A stretch of 64,000 nt of DNA from NCBI RefSeq assembly GCF_000368925.1, contig NZ_KB849755.1:649221-713220 (forward strand). The letters run 5' to 3'. Under the pieces are notes generated by a model. That model was not told the DNA's origin. It saw only the letters and a program-made list of their open reading frames with translations, and did no database searches. Below are positions 35,795 through 45,658 of the stretch, one piece after another (position 1 is the stretch's first letter; every line of letters begins with the position of its first letter). The position numbers and the translations under genes were made by a program. Origin of the DNA: Acinetobacter bereziniae LMG 1003 = CIP 70.12. Lineage in GTDB: Bacteria > Pseudomonadota > Gammaproteobacteria > Pseudomonadales > Moraxellaceae.

Positions 35795-36427
35795 ATGATT
35801 AAAATTGCTGTACTTGTTTCAGGCAGTGGAAGTAATCTACAAGCCTTGATTGATGCCAATCTTTCAGGGCAAATTGTCGGGGTAATTTCCAATAAACCTG
35901 AAGCATATGCTTTAGAGCGCGCGACAAAAGCAGGTATTGCGACTCGTGTAATTGAACATAAAAATTATCCTAATCGTGAAACATTTGATGATGTTATGCA
36001 TCAACAATTAAAAGATTGGGATGTTGATTTGGTCATTCTCGCGGGTTTTATGCGCATTTTGAGTGCCCCATTTGTAAATGCTTGGCAAGGTAAAATGGTG
36101 AATATCCACCCTTCTTTATTGCCAAACTACAAAGGCATGCATACCCATGAACGTGTTTTAAAAACTGGGGATGTGTGGCATGGTTGTACTGTGCATTATG
36201 TCACCGCTGAATTGGATGCAGGTCAGGCGTTAACACAAGGCATTTTAAAAGTTGATTTGCATGACAATGTACAATCTCTTGCAGCACGTGTACATGTTCT
36301 TGAACATTTAATTTATCCTCAAGCCGTTGAGTGGATCTGTAATGGCACTCTTCAACATTTGGATAATGGCCAAGTGTTATATAAAGGGCAAATGCTTGAA
36401 AAACCAATTCAGTTCTGTCAGTTTTAA
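35795..36427 (+). CDS. purN: Phosphoribosylglycinamide formyltransferase
   Basis: PurN transfers a formyl group from 10-formyltetrahydrofolate to glycinamide ribonucleotide. The 210-residue protein has the phosphate-binding loop VSGSGSNLQAL near the start, LAGFMRIL near residue 85, the catalytic NIHPSLLP (Asn and His) near 105 and the HYVTAELDAG loop with the conserved Asp. It is second in the purMN operon. A terminator follows at 36454-36480. Confidence 0.96.
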   Translation: MIKIAVLVSGSGSNLQALIDANLSGQIVGVISNKPEAYALERATKAGIATRVIEHKNYPNRETFDDVMHQQLKDWDVDLVILAGFMRILSAPFVNAWQGKMVNIHPSLLPNYKGMHTHERVLKTGDVWHGCTVHYVTAELDAGQALTQGILKVDLHDNVQSLAARVHVLEHLIYPQAVEWICNGTLQHLDNGQVLYKGQMLEKPIQFCQF

Positions 36428-36453
36428 ACAACTTGTATGTTGAAATATGCTCC

Positions 36454-36480
36454 AAAAATGCATCTTAGGATGCATTTTTT
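36454..36480 (+). terminator. Rho-independent terminator after purN
   Basis: The stem AAAAATGCATC/GATGCATTTTT with a 4-base loop and T run lies 26 bases beyond the purN stop. Confidence 0.82.
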
Positions 36481-36562
36481 ATTGCTCAACATCATTCAAT
36501 TCAAAATTATAAATTTCCAAATCAAATTCAATACGCATGTAATCGTCTGTCTACAGAAAAAT

Positions 36563-37396
36563 CTATATCCCCTTAAAGCAATTATTTTTTCGTATCAATT
36601 GCTTGACTAGTCCAACTGTTTCAACTGGATGCTCCAAAGGAAACATATGTCCCCCTGATGTGATTGTAAAAGGAATATTAAATTTCTTTTTCACGATTTG
36701 AGGAAATTTACGTTTTAAAAATGGACTCTCTGAACCAATCACTAAATCAACGGGTACTTTGGGTTGTGGATGCGGCAACCACCAATAAGATGGACCACTT
36801 CTAAAAATTGCAACTTCCACATCTTTAGGAATGGTTAAAGTGACTCCACCTCGTACATGATCTTCCGTTAAGGCATGATCAATATATGCTTGAAAACAAT
36901 CTCCATCAAAATGCTGATAAAAACCTTTGGGTCTCAGTAGCTCTGCTGCTTGTTGACGTGATTCCCAATGATCTCGTCGACGTAAGCTCAAATGCGCTGG
37001 GGTAATTTGATCGACTTTTTTTGGAAAAAAAGTTTTTGCAAGATTAAAAAATAATGAGGCTTTCCCCATAATTAAAGGGGGATCTAGCAAAATCGCTTGC
37101 TCAAATAAATCTGGTCGCTTAAACGAAGCTAAAAATGTCGCAACAGAGCCTAAAGAATGCCCTAGCCCAATGACTTTACGACCATTGGATTGCTGCACAA
37201 TGCTATCAATCACTTGATCAGCAAAGTTCGACCAATTGTTATCGATCGGATAACGTTGATCAGTTCCCAGTAACGATACATATATGACATCATATTGATC
37301 TTTTAACAAATCAAACAGTTTTGTATATACCTTTGAAGGTACACCATTGGCATGGGCAAAGTGAATAACAGGTTTCATCTCAGATAAGCGAGTCAT
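36563..37396 (-). CDS. Alpha/beta-hydrolase
   Basis: A 277-residue alpha/beta-hydrolase. The nucleophile elbow GHSLGS lies near residue 79. An oxyanion HAN segment is near the N-terminus (HFAHANGVPS), and a C-terminal GGHMFPLEHP supplies the catalytic His. The ATG at 37396 is supported by AGGA 4 bases before it. There is no signal peptide, so it is cytoplasmic. It is transcribed alone, convergent with purN. Hydrolysis of an ester or lipid is likely, but the substrate cannot be told. Confidence 0.75.
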   Translation of the reverse strand: MTRLSEMKPVIHFAHANGVPSKVYTKLFDLLKDQYDVIYVSLLGTDQRYPIDNNWSNFADQVIDSIVQQSNGRKVIGLGHSLGSVATFLASFKRPDLFEQAILLDPPLIMGKASLFFNLAKTFFPKKVDQITPAHLSLRRRDHWESRQQAAELLRPKGFYQHFDGDCFQAYIDHALTEDHVRGGVTLTIPKDVEVAIFRSGPSYWWLPHPQPKVPVDLVIGSESPFLKRKFPQIVKKKFNIPFTITSGGHMFPLEHPVETVGLVKQLIRKNNCFKGI

Positions 37397-37759
37397 GTGT
37401 TCCTTTTACATTCAAAAATCTAGGCAATTGAAAACACTGTATAGGATAACTTGGCTTGCGTTAAACACTTTTTTTAGACTGTTTAGATTATTCTTTTGAA
37501 TTCAGTTTGAATCTACTGATAATAAATGAAGATAGTAAGACTTTGATTTTTCTGACTTTTCTTTCATTAACTGGTTGTATTGATTATTGAGGGACTATTC
37601 AGTATTTGTATATTTTTAACTATTGATCAAACATGGTTGGTTTTTCTCTGATCGCATTAAATTTGTATAAACACGAAAGATTAGCTTTTTATAGTATGGT
37701 TTTCATGCTGTAAAGCGTGATCAATTACAGATCACGCTTTACGTATCAAGTGTTTAAAA
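37397..37759. other. Intergenic region downstream of sppA
   Basis: No gene is seen. A perfect-looking hairpin GTAAAGCGTGAT/ATCACGCTTTAC (37710-37742) lies just beyond the sppA stop; it lacks a good T run but may still terminate or stabilise the sppA transcript. The rest is AT-rich and presumably holds the hydrolase promoter. Confidence 0.5.
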
Positions 37760-38791
37760 CTATTGCATTTTAACATCTTGGTTGGTAAACAGTTTTTGGT
37801 TGATTGCCTCACCGAGACCATGCCCCATTTCTGAACCCATACGTCCGATAATCGAATCAAATGGACTCCGTTCAACTGTGTAATTCACTGTTTTTTTGAC
37901 TTTTAACTCACGTTTTAAACTTTCAATATTGCCGGCTTTATCGGCGATACCTAGTTTGATTGCTTGCTCACCTGTCCAGAATAAGCCAGAAAAAATTGCA
38001 GGGTCTTGCGACTTCAACTTAGTACCACGACCTTGTTTTACAGCATCAATAAAATGATCATGGACATTGTCTAATAATGCTTGAATATGTGCACGTTGTT
38101 CAGGGTTAATTGGCTTGGTCATACTCAAAATGTCTTTATTATTACCAGACGTCATCGTACGATCTTCAACGCCTAACTTCTGCGCTAAACCACTGACCCC
38201 GTAGTTAGGCATAATGACCCCAATAGAGCCAACCAAACTTGATGGATTTACCCAAATCTCATCAGCAGCAGAAGCAATATAGTAAGCACCTGAAGCCCCC
38301 ATATCACCAATCACCGCATAGACTTTTTTATCAGGATTCTGCTTTTTAAGATACTGAATTTCCTGCCAAATATCATCAGATTGAACAGGAGAACCACCAG
38401 GTGAGTTCACATTCAATACCACAGCTTTTGCTGATTTTGCTTCAAATGCTTTCTTTAACGATTTGATCGTATCAGTACTATTAACACCCTGACTACTTGA
38501 GTCAATTGTGCCCACAATATTGACCACGCCTAAATGATTTTCAGAGGTCATTGAAGCATCATCCGCACTGGATAAAGAACAACTTTTTACTAATGCAATC
38601 AAAACAAAGAGAATATAAAGAAAAGTCAGAATTTTGAAGAAAATTCCCCAACGTCGACTACGGCGCTGTTCCTCTACGGAGGCAAGAACTGCTTTTTCTA
38701 GGATCTTCCACTCTTGCCCTGTAGGTTGCTGACCTACATTCGAGTTTAAATTTGTATTGTCATTTTGAGGTTTAGGTGGCCAATCGGACAT
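37760..38791 (-). CDS. sppA: Signal peptide peptidase SppA (short form)
   Basis: SppA is a membrane serine protease that degrades signal peptides left after secretion. The 343-residue protein has a cytoplasmic N-terminus, one membrane anchor at about residues 50-69 and an S49 catalytic domain. Ser167 in GDMGASGAYYIAS and Lys219 in SGNNKDIL have the same 52-residue spacing as the Ser/Lys dyad of Bacillus subtilis SppA. It is the short, single-domain form rather than the 67-kDa E. coli form. A leaderless-looking upstream gap separates it from the divergent acyltransferase gene. Confidence 0.88.
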   Translation of the reverse strand: MSDWPPKPQNDNTNLNSNVGQQPTGQEWKILEKAVLASVEEQRRSRRWGIFFKILTFLYILFVLIALVKSCSLSSADDASMTSENHLGVVNIVGTIDSSSQGVNSTDTIKSLKKAFEAKSAKAVVLNVNSPGGSPVQSDDIWQEIQYLKKQNPDKKVYAVIGDMGASGAYYIASAADEIWVNPSSLVGSIGVIMPNYGVSGLAQKLGVEDRTMTSGNNKDILSMTKPINPEQRAHIQALLDNVHDHFIDAVKQGRGTKLKSQDPAIFSGLFWTGEQAIKLGIADKAGNIESLKRELKVKKTVNYTVERSPFDSIIGRMGSEMGHGLGEAINQKLFTNQDVKMQ

Positions 38792-38986
38792 TTATACCAT
38801 CCAAATTAATTATTCATGCTTCATTATATACACGGAATCCGTATAATCTATTTAATCATTACGATTTAACTTATAATATTTCGCTAAATCTTAAAATTAG
38901 GGCTTATTGATATAGTGTAGTGGCTTGCAAAAGCCTGCTAAAACCAAGCTTACCCTATTCACCTCAGTAATAAATTCTTGATCCAG

Positions 38987-39946
38987 ATGACTGATAAACA
39001 TAAAACCATAACCACGCGATTGCTCAACTTCTTTAGCCAGCTCCCTATTCCTGTGGCTCGTTTTATTGCCCGAATTTTAGCTGGATTGGTCAATTTGTTA
39101 CGCATCACCAAGACATCTGAAACCATTCGTCTCAATGTTGAAATATGCTTTCCGGAATTAGACAAAGCGCAACGCGAAAGAATTACAGAACACGCCATTC
39201 GCAATGAATTACAGTCTTATATGGAGTTTTTTACCGTTTGGGGTGGATCAAATCAAAAAAATATTGATCGTATTCATCATATACAAGGTGAGCACTATTT
39301 TCATGATGCCATTGCAGCAGGTAAAGGCTTAGTGCTAATCGTGCCACATTTTGGAACTTGGGAAGTTATGAATGCTTGGTTTGCACAATACACTCAAATG
39401 ACCATCATGTATGAACCGATCAAAGATGTCAGTGCCGATGATTTTGTACGTGCTGCACGAAGTCGTGAAAATGCCACCCTTGTACCCACGGATGAATCAG
39501 GTGTACGTCAAATTTTTAGAGCCTTGAAACAAGGTGGAACAACCGTAATTCTGCCTGATCATACTCCTCATCAGGGAGGTGAACTGATTGAGTACTTTGG
39601 TATTCCTCTTTCTTCAAGCAATTTAAGTGCTAAATTGATTCAAAAAACTAAAGCCAAAGCACTGTTCTTATATGCCATCAGAAATGACAATCAAGGTTTT
39701 GACATGGTCATTCAACCTATTGATGAAGAAATCTATCAAGTCGATGCCAACCAAGGCACACGAATGATTTATCAATTATTGGAACAGCTTATTTGCCGAT
39801 ATCCCGAACATTATCATTGGAGTTATAAACGCTTTAAGGCCCATCCACTGCTTAAACAGATTTATAATGTTCCGAGTAAAGAAGCAATGGAAATGGCAAA
39901 GCTCATCCGCAATGGCTCAACTTTCAGCCCTGCCCAGCCATTTTAG
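38987..39946 (+). CDS. Lipid A biosynthesis acyltransferase (LpxL/LpxM family)
   Basis: An inner-membrane acyltransferase that adds a secondary acyl chain to lipid A. The 319-residue protein has an N-terminal hydrophobic segment (PVARFIARILAGLVNLL) and the HX4(D/E) catalytic motif in VPHFGTWEVMN near residue 124. The conserved LPDHTPHQGGE and YHWSYKRFK follow. The ATG at 38987 is chosen; an in-frame TTG at 38978 is less likely. Its end overlaps the convergent comEC by 30 bases. Whether it is LpxL or LpxM cannot be decided from sequence inspection. Confidence 0.87.
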   Translation: MTDKHKTITTRLLNFFSQLPIPVARFIARILAGLVNLLRITKTSETIRLNVEICFPELDKAQRERITEHAIRNELQSYMEFFTVWGGSNQKNIDRIHHIQGEHYFHDAIAAGKGLVLIVPHFGTWEVMNAWFAQYTQMTIMYEPIKDVSADDFVRAARSRENATLVPTDESGVRQIFRALKQGGTTVILPDHTPHQGGELIEYFGIPLSSSNLSAKLIQKTKAKALFLYAIRNDNQGFDMVIQPIDEEIYQVDANQGTRMIYQLLEQLICRYPEHYHWSYKRFKAHPLLKQIYNVPSKEAMEMAKLIRNGSTFSPAQPF

Positions 39947-42373
39947 TCTGTCACGAAAACTGTTTATTTTCATTTCTCCATGGCGATCAAGATCAATTTG
40001 AATAGTGCCCTGTTGACTGGTAGATTTTAGTGGAATATTCAAATGAGCCAGACGTTTTAATACGATCGGATGTGGGTGCCCATAACGATTGTTGTATCCT
40101 GACGATACGATAGCAAGTTTAGGCTGTAGTTGTTTTAAAAAGGCATAAGAGGAACTGTTCTGACTACCATGATGTCCCAATACAAGCACATCTACGTTCA
40201 ACTCAGGATATTGTTGTAATAAATTAAATTCAGTTTCCCAACCTGCATCACCCATCAACAAAAAGTTTTTAAAGGATTTTGATTGTGGTACTTGAATATA
40301 GACCACACAGGACTGTTCATTTTTATTATATGCCACCTGACTGAGTTTATTCTGGGCAGGCGATAATATCGAAATACGAATCTCACCATATTGCCAGACT
40401 TGTCCTTGCTGACAATATTCAAATGAGTACGGTTTAAAACCTTCATGCTGTTCATTGGAAAAAACTTTATCAATCTTGATCTGCTTTGCAATCTGTGTAA
40501 ATGCCCCACTATGATCTTGATCTAGATGGGTTAAAATCACTTGATCAAGCTGGCTAACCCCTTGTCGCATCAGATAAGGTAACATCACCTGTTGCCCGAT
40601 GCTCAATTGAGTTTCATCCCATGAACCGCCAGTATCAATCAGCATGTTATGTTGGGGTAATCTGATAAGCACGGCCTGTCCCTGTCCAACATCTAGAACA
40701 TTCAACTGAAAAATTGAAGCGCTTTGTTGAGGTAAAAATAACGGGCTTAAGCATAACAAAGCCCAAAATTTAGGAACTGTTCCTTGAGGAAGAAATACAA
40801 TAAATATGGCAAATGCGATACATAAAATCTCGAGTTGGCTCAATGCCCACCAGCTCAACTCTCCCCCTAAAGATTGATCGAATAGTTCTAATACTGTGAC
40901 CAAAATCGAAAGAAGCAGATCAGAAAACTGAAATATCCATAATCCAAAAGACTCAGAAAAAAAACTCAAAGAGGCTGCGATTATTTCAACAGGTACAATC
41001 AACGCCATCATTGGAATTGCAATCAAATTACTCAGGGGTGCAAGCCAAGAGAATTGTTGAAAGACCCATAAAACCAATGGCATAAGTGCAATAAAAATTT
41101 TCCATTGAGATTCGATCAAGAGATAAATAAAACGTTTGCTTTGTGTTTTCCATGTATCAATCAATTGTTGATCTTGTTGCTGAATCGTTTGATAAATTCG
41201 AATCAAAATAAAACATGTTCCAAAAGACAAGGCAAATGCTGCTGAAAGAATGCTAAAAGGATCGAACAATAATAAAATGCTGGCAGCCAACAATAGATGT
41301 TTAAGCGGTTGAATTTTTTGTTTTAACAAAATGATTGAACTTAAAATGATGATCGTCAGCATGGTTCGAAGTGCTGGAATTTCAAAACCGACAAAAGCGG
41401 TATAAAACACCACACAGATTAAAAATGGGTAAACCAGTAAATACGGTCGTGGCACTTTTAAAAAGATAGCAGGGAAAAGTTGCTTGATGACCACATTGAA
41501 TAAAAAGCAAAAAAGTGTCGCAAAAATCAATACATGAGGACCCGAGATTGCCAATAGATGGGAAATTCCCATTTTTTTAAATAAATCTTGGGTCGCACTG
41601 GGTAATAAACTTTCATCACCTGTTAATAGTGCTAGTAATAATCCTTTATGCTGTAAAGATGAATGAGCAATTAAGTTCCTAAAATCGAATCTTAATTTTT
41701 CTATTTTCAATTGTGCTTGTTTCCACCATATGTGTTGATGGTCAACAAATGCAGCATACCCCATCTGTTTAACCTCATCAGGATCAATGAGATCAATTGA
41801 CTTGGGTTGCAATATACCCAAAATATTTTCTTGAATACTCCATTTTTCTTTATCGAATGTGCCGTCTACCGCATAGCCGTGGATGGGCTTAATTTGTCCA
41901 GTCACCCGATAGTACTGCCCTAGTTGTAAAAGATCTGCTTGGGATGGATTGGCATATAGTATGAGTTGTGTGGTCTGTTTAGGTGCTAAAAGCTGAACTT
42001 TTTGTTGAATCGTAGCAGTATTTGAAAATTTTTCGCTAGACATCGACGATTTCTGTCTAACTTTATTGATATGAGCAATATAGATAATTTGATCAATTTG
42101 ATGGTGTGGTGTATATCTTAACGTCAGTCGCTGCGACAATGCACTATCTGCATAATGCCAGCCAAGTAAACCACTGACTAAAGTGATTAAAGCTGTTTGA
42201 AGAAGCTTAAAATATATAGAGGCAATGATTTTATAGTTAAAATAATGACTTACAATCAGCAGAAGATTTGCTCCGATACCTAAACAAAGTAACAGATTAA
42301 TATGTTGCGGCAACGGATATCCCATCAATGAAACACCCAATATCCATCCGATCAAGAGGCAATATAGAGACAT
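39917..42373 (-). CDS. comEC: DNA internalization channel protein ComEC/Rec2
   Basis: ComEC forms the inner-membrane channel for single-stranded DNA during natural transformation. The 818-residue protein has an N-terminal OB-fold-containing region, a competence domain with many membrane helices (from about residue 230 to 530), including GISHLLAISGPHVLIFA and GFEIPALRTML, and a C-terminal metallo-beta-lactamase-like domain (LNVLDVGQGQAVLI, then THLDQDHSGAF and LGHHGSQNSSS). The ATG at 42373 is preferred over a TTG at 42424. The gene appears intact, which fits the known competence of many Acinetobacter strains. Confidence 0.92.
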   Translation of the reverse strand: MSLYCLLIGWILGVSLMGYPLPQHINLLLCLGIGANLLLIVSHYFNYKIIASIYFKLLQTALITLVSGLLGWHYADSALSQRLTLRYTPHHQIDQIIYIAHINKVRQKSSMSSEKFSNTATIQQKVQLLAPKQTTQLILYANPSQADLLQLGQYYRVTGQIKPIHGYAVDGTFDKEKWSIQENILGILQPKSIDLIDPDEVKQMGYAAFVDHQHIWWKQAQLKIEKLRFDFRNLIAHSSLQHKGLLLALLTGDESLLPSATQDLFKKMGISHLLAISGPHVLIFATLFCFLFNVVIKQLFPAIFLKVPRPYLLVYPFLICVVFYTAFVGFEIPALRTMLTIIILSSIILLKQKIQPLKHLLLAASILLLFDPFSILSAAFALSFGTCFILIRIYQTIQQQDQQLIDTWKTQSKRFIYLLIESQWKIFIALMPLVLWVFQQFSWLAPLSNLIAIPMMALIVPVEIIAASLSFFSESFGLWIFQFSDLLLSILVTVLELFDQSLGGELSWWALSQLEILCIAFAIFIVFLPQGTVPKFWALLCLSPLFLPQQSASIFQLNVLDVGQGQAVLIRLPQHNMLIDTGGSWDETQLSIGQQVMLPYLMRQGVSQLDQVILTHLDQDHSGAFTQIAKQIKIDKVFSNEQHEGFKPYSFEYCQQGQVWQYGEIRISILSPAQNKLSQVAYNKNEQSCVVYIQVPQSKSFKNFLLMGDAGWETEFNLLQQYPELNVDVLVLGHHGSQNSSSYAFLKQLQPKLAIVSSGYNNRYGHPHPIVLKRLAHLNIPLKSTSQQGTIQIDLDRHGEMKINSFRDRLKWLGRAES

Positions 42374-42490
42374 ATAATTGTTCGATTTTATTGTTTTCAG
42401 TATGTTGGTGTTGATTAAGCTCAATTTTTGAACTTAATCATGGATTATCAATATACACTTAAGATTCAATCATGAAAATGACTAAAAGCT

Positions 42491-43186
42491 TTATTCACCT
42501 ACCCAGATACCATCTTGCATATGCAAAATACGATCTGCAGATTTTGCCAATTGCTCATCATGGGTCACGATTAACATTGCCATATTGAATTCCTCACGTA
42601 AATCACGCAGTAACTCAAAAATAGATTTTGCTGTTTTTCGATCAAGATTACCTGTTGGCTCGTCCGCAAGCATCAACTTCGGCTGGGTCACCAAGGCACG
42701 CGCCAAAGCCACACGTTGACGTTCACCACCGGATAGCTCCCCAGGTTGATGCGTTAATCGGTGTGATAGCCCAACTCTTTCAAGCAAATACTCAGCGCGA
42801 GCTTTGACCTGTTTAAACTCGGCATCCTTTCTTAACATCAACGGCATCGCAACATTTTCAAGCGCAGTAAATTCTGGCAATAAATGATGAAATTGATAAA
42901 CAAAACCTAAGTTTTCGTTGCGCAGAAAACCACGCTCGGCTTCACCTAAGTTGTCAAAACGTTTGCCATTGAGGTTGACCATGCCCTGAGTTGGACGATC
43001 TAAGCCCCCTAAAATATGCAATAAGGTACTTTTACCAGAACCACTTGAACCAACGATAGAAACAAATTCACCTTGATGGACCTGTAGGGACAAGTCTTTA
43101 ATCACCTCTACATGTGATTTCCCATCTGTAAACGATCTATAAATATTTTCCGCTTCGAGTACCACGGGTTGTACTGCACTATTCAT
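42491..43186 (-). CDS. lolD: Lipoprotein-releasing system ATP-binding protein LolD
   Basis: LolD powers release of outer-membrane lipoproteins from the inner membrane to LolA. The 231-residue ABC ATPase has Walker A GSSGSGKST, the Q-loop FVYQFHHLLPEF, the signature LSGGERQRVALARAL, Walker B LMLADEPTGNLD and the switch His in IVTHDE. The ATG at 43186 has a strong GGAGG upstream and overlaps the stop of the permease gene by 8 bases, indicating translational coupling. A longer frame to 43246 is not needed. Confidence 0.93.
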   Translation of the reverse strand: MNSAVQPVVLEAENIYRSFTDGKSHVEVIKDLSLQVHQGEFVSIVGSSGSGKSTLLHILGGLDRPTQGMVNLNGKRFDNLGEAERGFLRNENLGFVYQFHHLLPEFTALENVAMPLMLRKDAEFKQVKARAEYLLERVGLSHRLTHQPGELSGGERQRVALARALVTQPKLMLADEPTGNLDRKTAKSIFELLRDLREEFNMAMLIVTHDEQLAKSADRILHMQDGIWVGE

Positions 43187-44414
43187 AACGAAGCGCCTCC
43201 GCAGGTTGAATTTTGGCAGCACGCAATGCTGGATAAATAGTGGCAATAAAGCTTAGACCCAGTGATAGCGTCACAATAATCACAACATCTTGCCATCTTA
43301 AATATGATGGTAAATAGTTAATGAAGTAAGCATCAAAAAGATGTAAGCCAAATGCTGTATTAAGCCAACCGATAAAATTACTAATACCTAAAGCTGAGAT
43401 TACCCCTAAAATTGCTCCAGTAACTGTACCAACAACACCAATCACTGTTCCCTGAACCATAAAAATTCGAGTAATAGTTGCTGGTGAAGCCCCCAGTGTT
43501 CTAAGAATCGCAATATCAGATTTCTTATCAGTCACCACCATCACCAATGAGGAAACGATATTGAATGCAGCCACCAAGACAATCAGAAAGAGCAATAAAC
43601 TGACCATTGCCTTTTCCATTTGAATTGCACTAAACAAATTCCCATGTGTATACGTCCAGTCAGAAGCATAAAAACCACTTGGCAAATCACGCACAATTTC
43701 ATTGGCAACTTGAGGTGCTTGGAAAATATCATCAAGCTTCATTCGAATCCCTTGCGCACCATCTGGAAGACGTAGCAAAGTCGAAGCATCATTTAATGCG
43801 ATGTAACCCAAGCTAGAATCAACCTCTGCACCAATACTAAAAATTCCTACAATTTTAAAACGCTTAAAACGCGGAACAACGCCTGCTGGAGAGGGTGTTG
43901 CTTCAGGTAAAACCAAGGTGACATTGTCATTGAGACTTAAACCAAGTGCATCTGTCATTTGTTTACCTAAAACAATGCCATATTCACCTTTTTTCAGTTG
44001 ATCTATGCTGCCTTCCACCATATGATTTTGAATAATTGAAACCTTTTTCTCATACTGAGGTTCAATCCCAGTCACCATGATGCCTGCAACTTGCCCTTGG
44101 GCAGTGAGCATGCCTTGTAATTGGGTAAATGGCGCAACACCAGTCACGTGTTGATGTTTTTCAATTTTTTTCGCAAGAACTGGCCAGTCTGTTAAAATTT
44201 GTGTTGAAGAAACAGTAGCTTGAGGTATCATACCTAAGACACGGTTCTTAAGCTCTCGGTCAAAACCATTCATAACAGATAAAACTGTAATCAGTACAGC
44301 AACCCCTAGGGTTAGACCGATCATGGAAACCAGAGCGATAAAAGAAATAAAGTGATTACTACGCCGCGCGCGAGTGTATCTCAACCCTATATACAGCGAG
44401 ATTGGTTTAAACAT
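43179..44414 (-). CDS. lolC: Lipoprotein-releasing ABC transporter permease LolC/LolE
   Basis: A 411-residue permease of the Lol system. Four membrane helices are visible: one near the N-terminus (about residues 22-46, followed by VMNGFDRELKNRVLG), then a large periplasmic domain, then three helices (about 270-300, 310-350 and 375-400). The ATG at 44414 gives the usual start MFKPISLYIGLRYTRAR; the upstream extension to 44513 overlaps the divergent gene. It is coupled to lolD. Only one permease gene is present, so it probably forms a homodimer as in the LolF-type systems of some gammaproteobacteria. Confidence 0.92.
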   Translation of the reverse strand: MFKPISLYIGLRYTRARRSNHFISFIALVSMIGLTLGVAVLITVLSVMNGFDRELKNRVLGMIPQATVSSTQILTDWPVLAKKIEKHQHVTGVAPFTQLQGMLTAQGQVAGIMVTGIEPQYEKKVSIIQNHMVEGSIDQLKKGEYGIVLGKQMTDALGLSLNDNVTLVLPEATPSPAGVVPRFKRFKIVGIFSIGAEVDSSLGYIALNDASTLLRLPDGAQGIRMKLDDIFQAPQVANEIVRDLPSGFYASDWTYTHGNLFSAIQMEKAMVSLLLFLIVLVAAFNIVSSLVMVVTDKKSDIAILRTLGASPATITRIFMVQGTVIGVVGTVTGAILGVISALGISNFIGWLNTAFGLHLFDAYFINYLPSYLRWQDVVIIVTLSLGLSFIATIYPALRAAKIQPAEALRYE

Positions 44415-44436
44415 ACCATCTAGTCCGAGGTGTTTT

Positions 44437-45012
44437 ATGGAAGCGTTACAGCAGCAAAATGAAATGATTGAACGTCGTGTTATGTCTCGAATTGATGCTG
44501 CATTGAGAATCAACTATCAAATCATTTCTGAAGAAGTTGCGCTGAACGATCCATATGATCCTAATTTTGTATTACCGCGCTATTTTCTACTACTTGCAGA
44601 ATTAGATCAATTTGATCATGCACTTCACTACGAATTAGAACAATTAAATGAAAAAGATCAACAAATTGCTCGAATCTTATCCTTATTCAACCAAAAGTTA
44701 AACCTTATTACAGGGTCTCTTTACGATTCTATTGTACAAACCATGTTACCAACGCCACAAAACGTGAATTTTTCAGAAAGTGGCTTTAGTTTTATTAGTC
44801 AGCAATATCTTAAACAGGGCAGTTATATTCATGTGACCTTAAGTCACCCTGAAAATTTCTTTCATATTGCTGCCACAGCACAAATTGCATATTCGGAAAC
44901 CGTTGAAAATGAACAGTATCGTGTAGGTGCTTATTTCATTACCTTACATCCGCAAGATAAAGTCAAACTTGCTGAATGTATTCAACAAAATACGATTTCA
45001 TCCAGTGATTAA
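44437..45012 (+). CDS. PilZ-like protein with a helical insertion
   Basis: A 191-residue protein. An RVMSR segment near residue 14 matches the RxxxR half of the cyclic-di-GMP-binding PilZ signature. The NFSESG segment near residue 115 matches the (D/N)xSxxG half, followed by beta-strand-like sequence (GSYIHVTL, FFHIAATAQIAY, YRVGAYFITL). About 95 residues, strongly helical, separate the two halves, unlike canonical PilZ domains but like the helix-inserted XC6012 type. A GAGG ribosome-binding site precedes the ATG at 44437. It is divergent from lolC. The fold is likely; c-di-GMP binding is uncertain. Confidence 0.55.
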   Translation: MEALQQQNEMIERRVMSRIDAALRINYQIISEEVALNDPYDPNFVLPRYFLLLAELDQFDHALHYELEQLNEKDQQIARILSLFNQKLNLITGSLYDSIVQTMLPTPQNVNFSESGFSFISQQYLKQGSYIHVTLSHPENFFHIAATAQIAYSETVENEQYRVGAYFITLHPQDKVKLAECIQQNTISSSD

Positions 45013-45034
45013 TCTTTAAAATCGAGATTTGAAT

Positions 45035-45658
45035 ATGGATACCTCATTATTTGCGTTTTCACTCATTGCTTTGGGTATGGCACTCACGCCAGGTCCAAAT
45101 ATGATTTATCTTATTTCAAGATCATTGTGTCAGGGTCGTACAGCAGGTTTGGTTTCCTTGGCAGGTACTGCCCTTGGTTTTGTGTTCTATATGTTTTGTG
45201 CAGCGTTTGGAATTACTGCGCTATTGATGACAATTCCACTTGCTTATGATGTATTGAAAATAGCAGGCGCACTTTATCTGATTTATTTGGGTTGGAAAGC
45301 CATTAGCTCACCGCAATCGCCGTTTGAAGTACACAGTGTACAGTCTTACTCCAATTCAAAACTGTTTTTAATGGGTTTTCTAACCAATATACTGAATCCT
45401 AAAATTGCCATGATGTATTTGGCTTTACTTCCTCAATTTATCCAACCGCATGAAGATGCTGTACTTGTACAGACCTTGAAATTAGGTTTTGTACAGATTA
45501 CTGTAAGCTTACTCACCAATGCCTTTTTTATTTTCTCAGCCAGTTCATTTACACAATTTCTAAATCGCCATGTACTTTGGTTAAAAGCACAGAAATGGTT
45601 TATGGGAACTGTGTTTTTTGGCTTAGCCACACAAATCATCCTGAGTTCAAAAAAGTAA
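45035..45658 (+). CDS. LysE/RhtB-family amino-acid exporter
   Basis: A 207-residue inner-membrane protein of the LysE/RhtB family, which exports amino acids or related metabolites. The N-terminal MALTPGPNMIYLISRSLCQGRTAGLVSLAGTALGF outline contains the conserved PGP motif, and about six hydrophobic helices follow, with GFLTNILNPKIAMMYLALLPQF in the middle. The ATG at 45035 is preferred to an in-frame TTG at 45029. It lies 22 bases after the PilZ-like gene and may be co-transcribed. Substrate not determinable. Confidence 0.87.
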   Translation: MDTSLFAFSLIALGMALTPGPNMIYLISRSLCQGRTAGLVSLAGTALGFVFYMFCAAFGITALLMTIPLAYDVLKIAGALYLIYLGWKAISSPQSPFEVHSVQSYSNSKLFLMGFLTNILNPKIAMMYLALLPQFIQPHEDAVLVQTLKLGFVQITVSLLTNAFFIFSASSFTQFLNRHVLWLKAQKWFMGTVFFGLATQIILSSKK

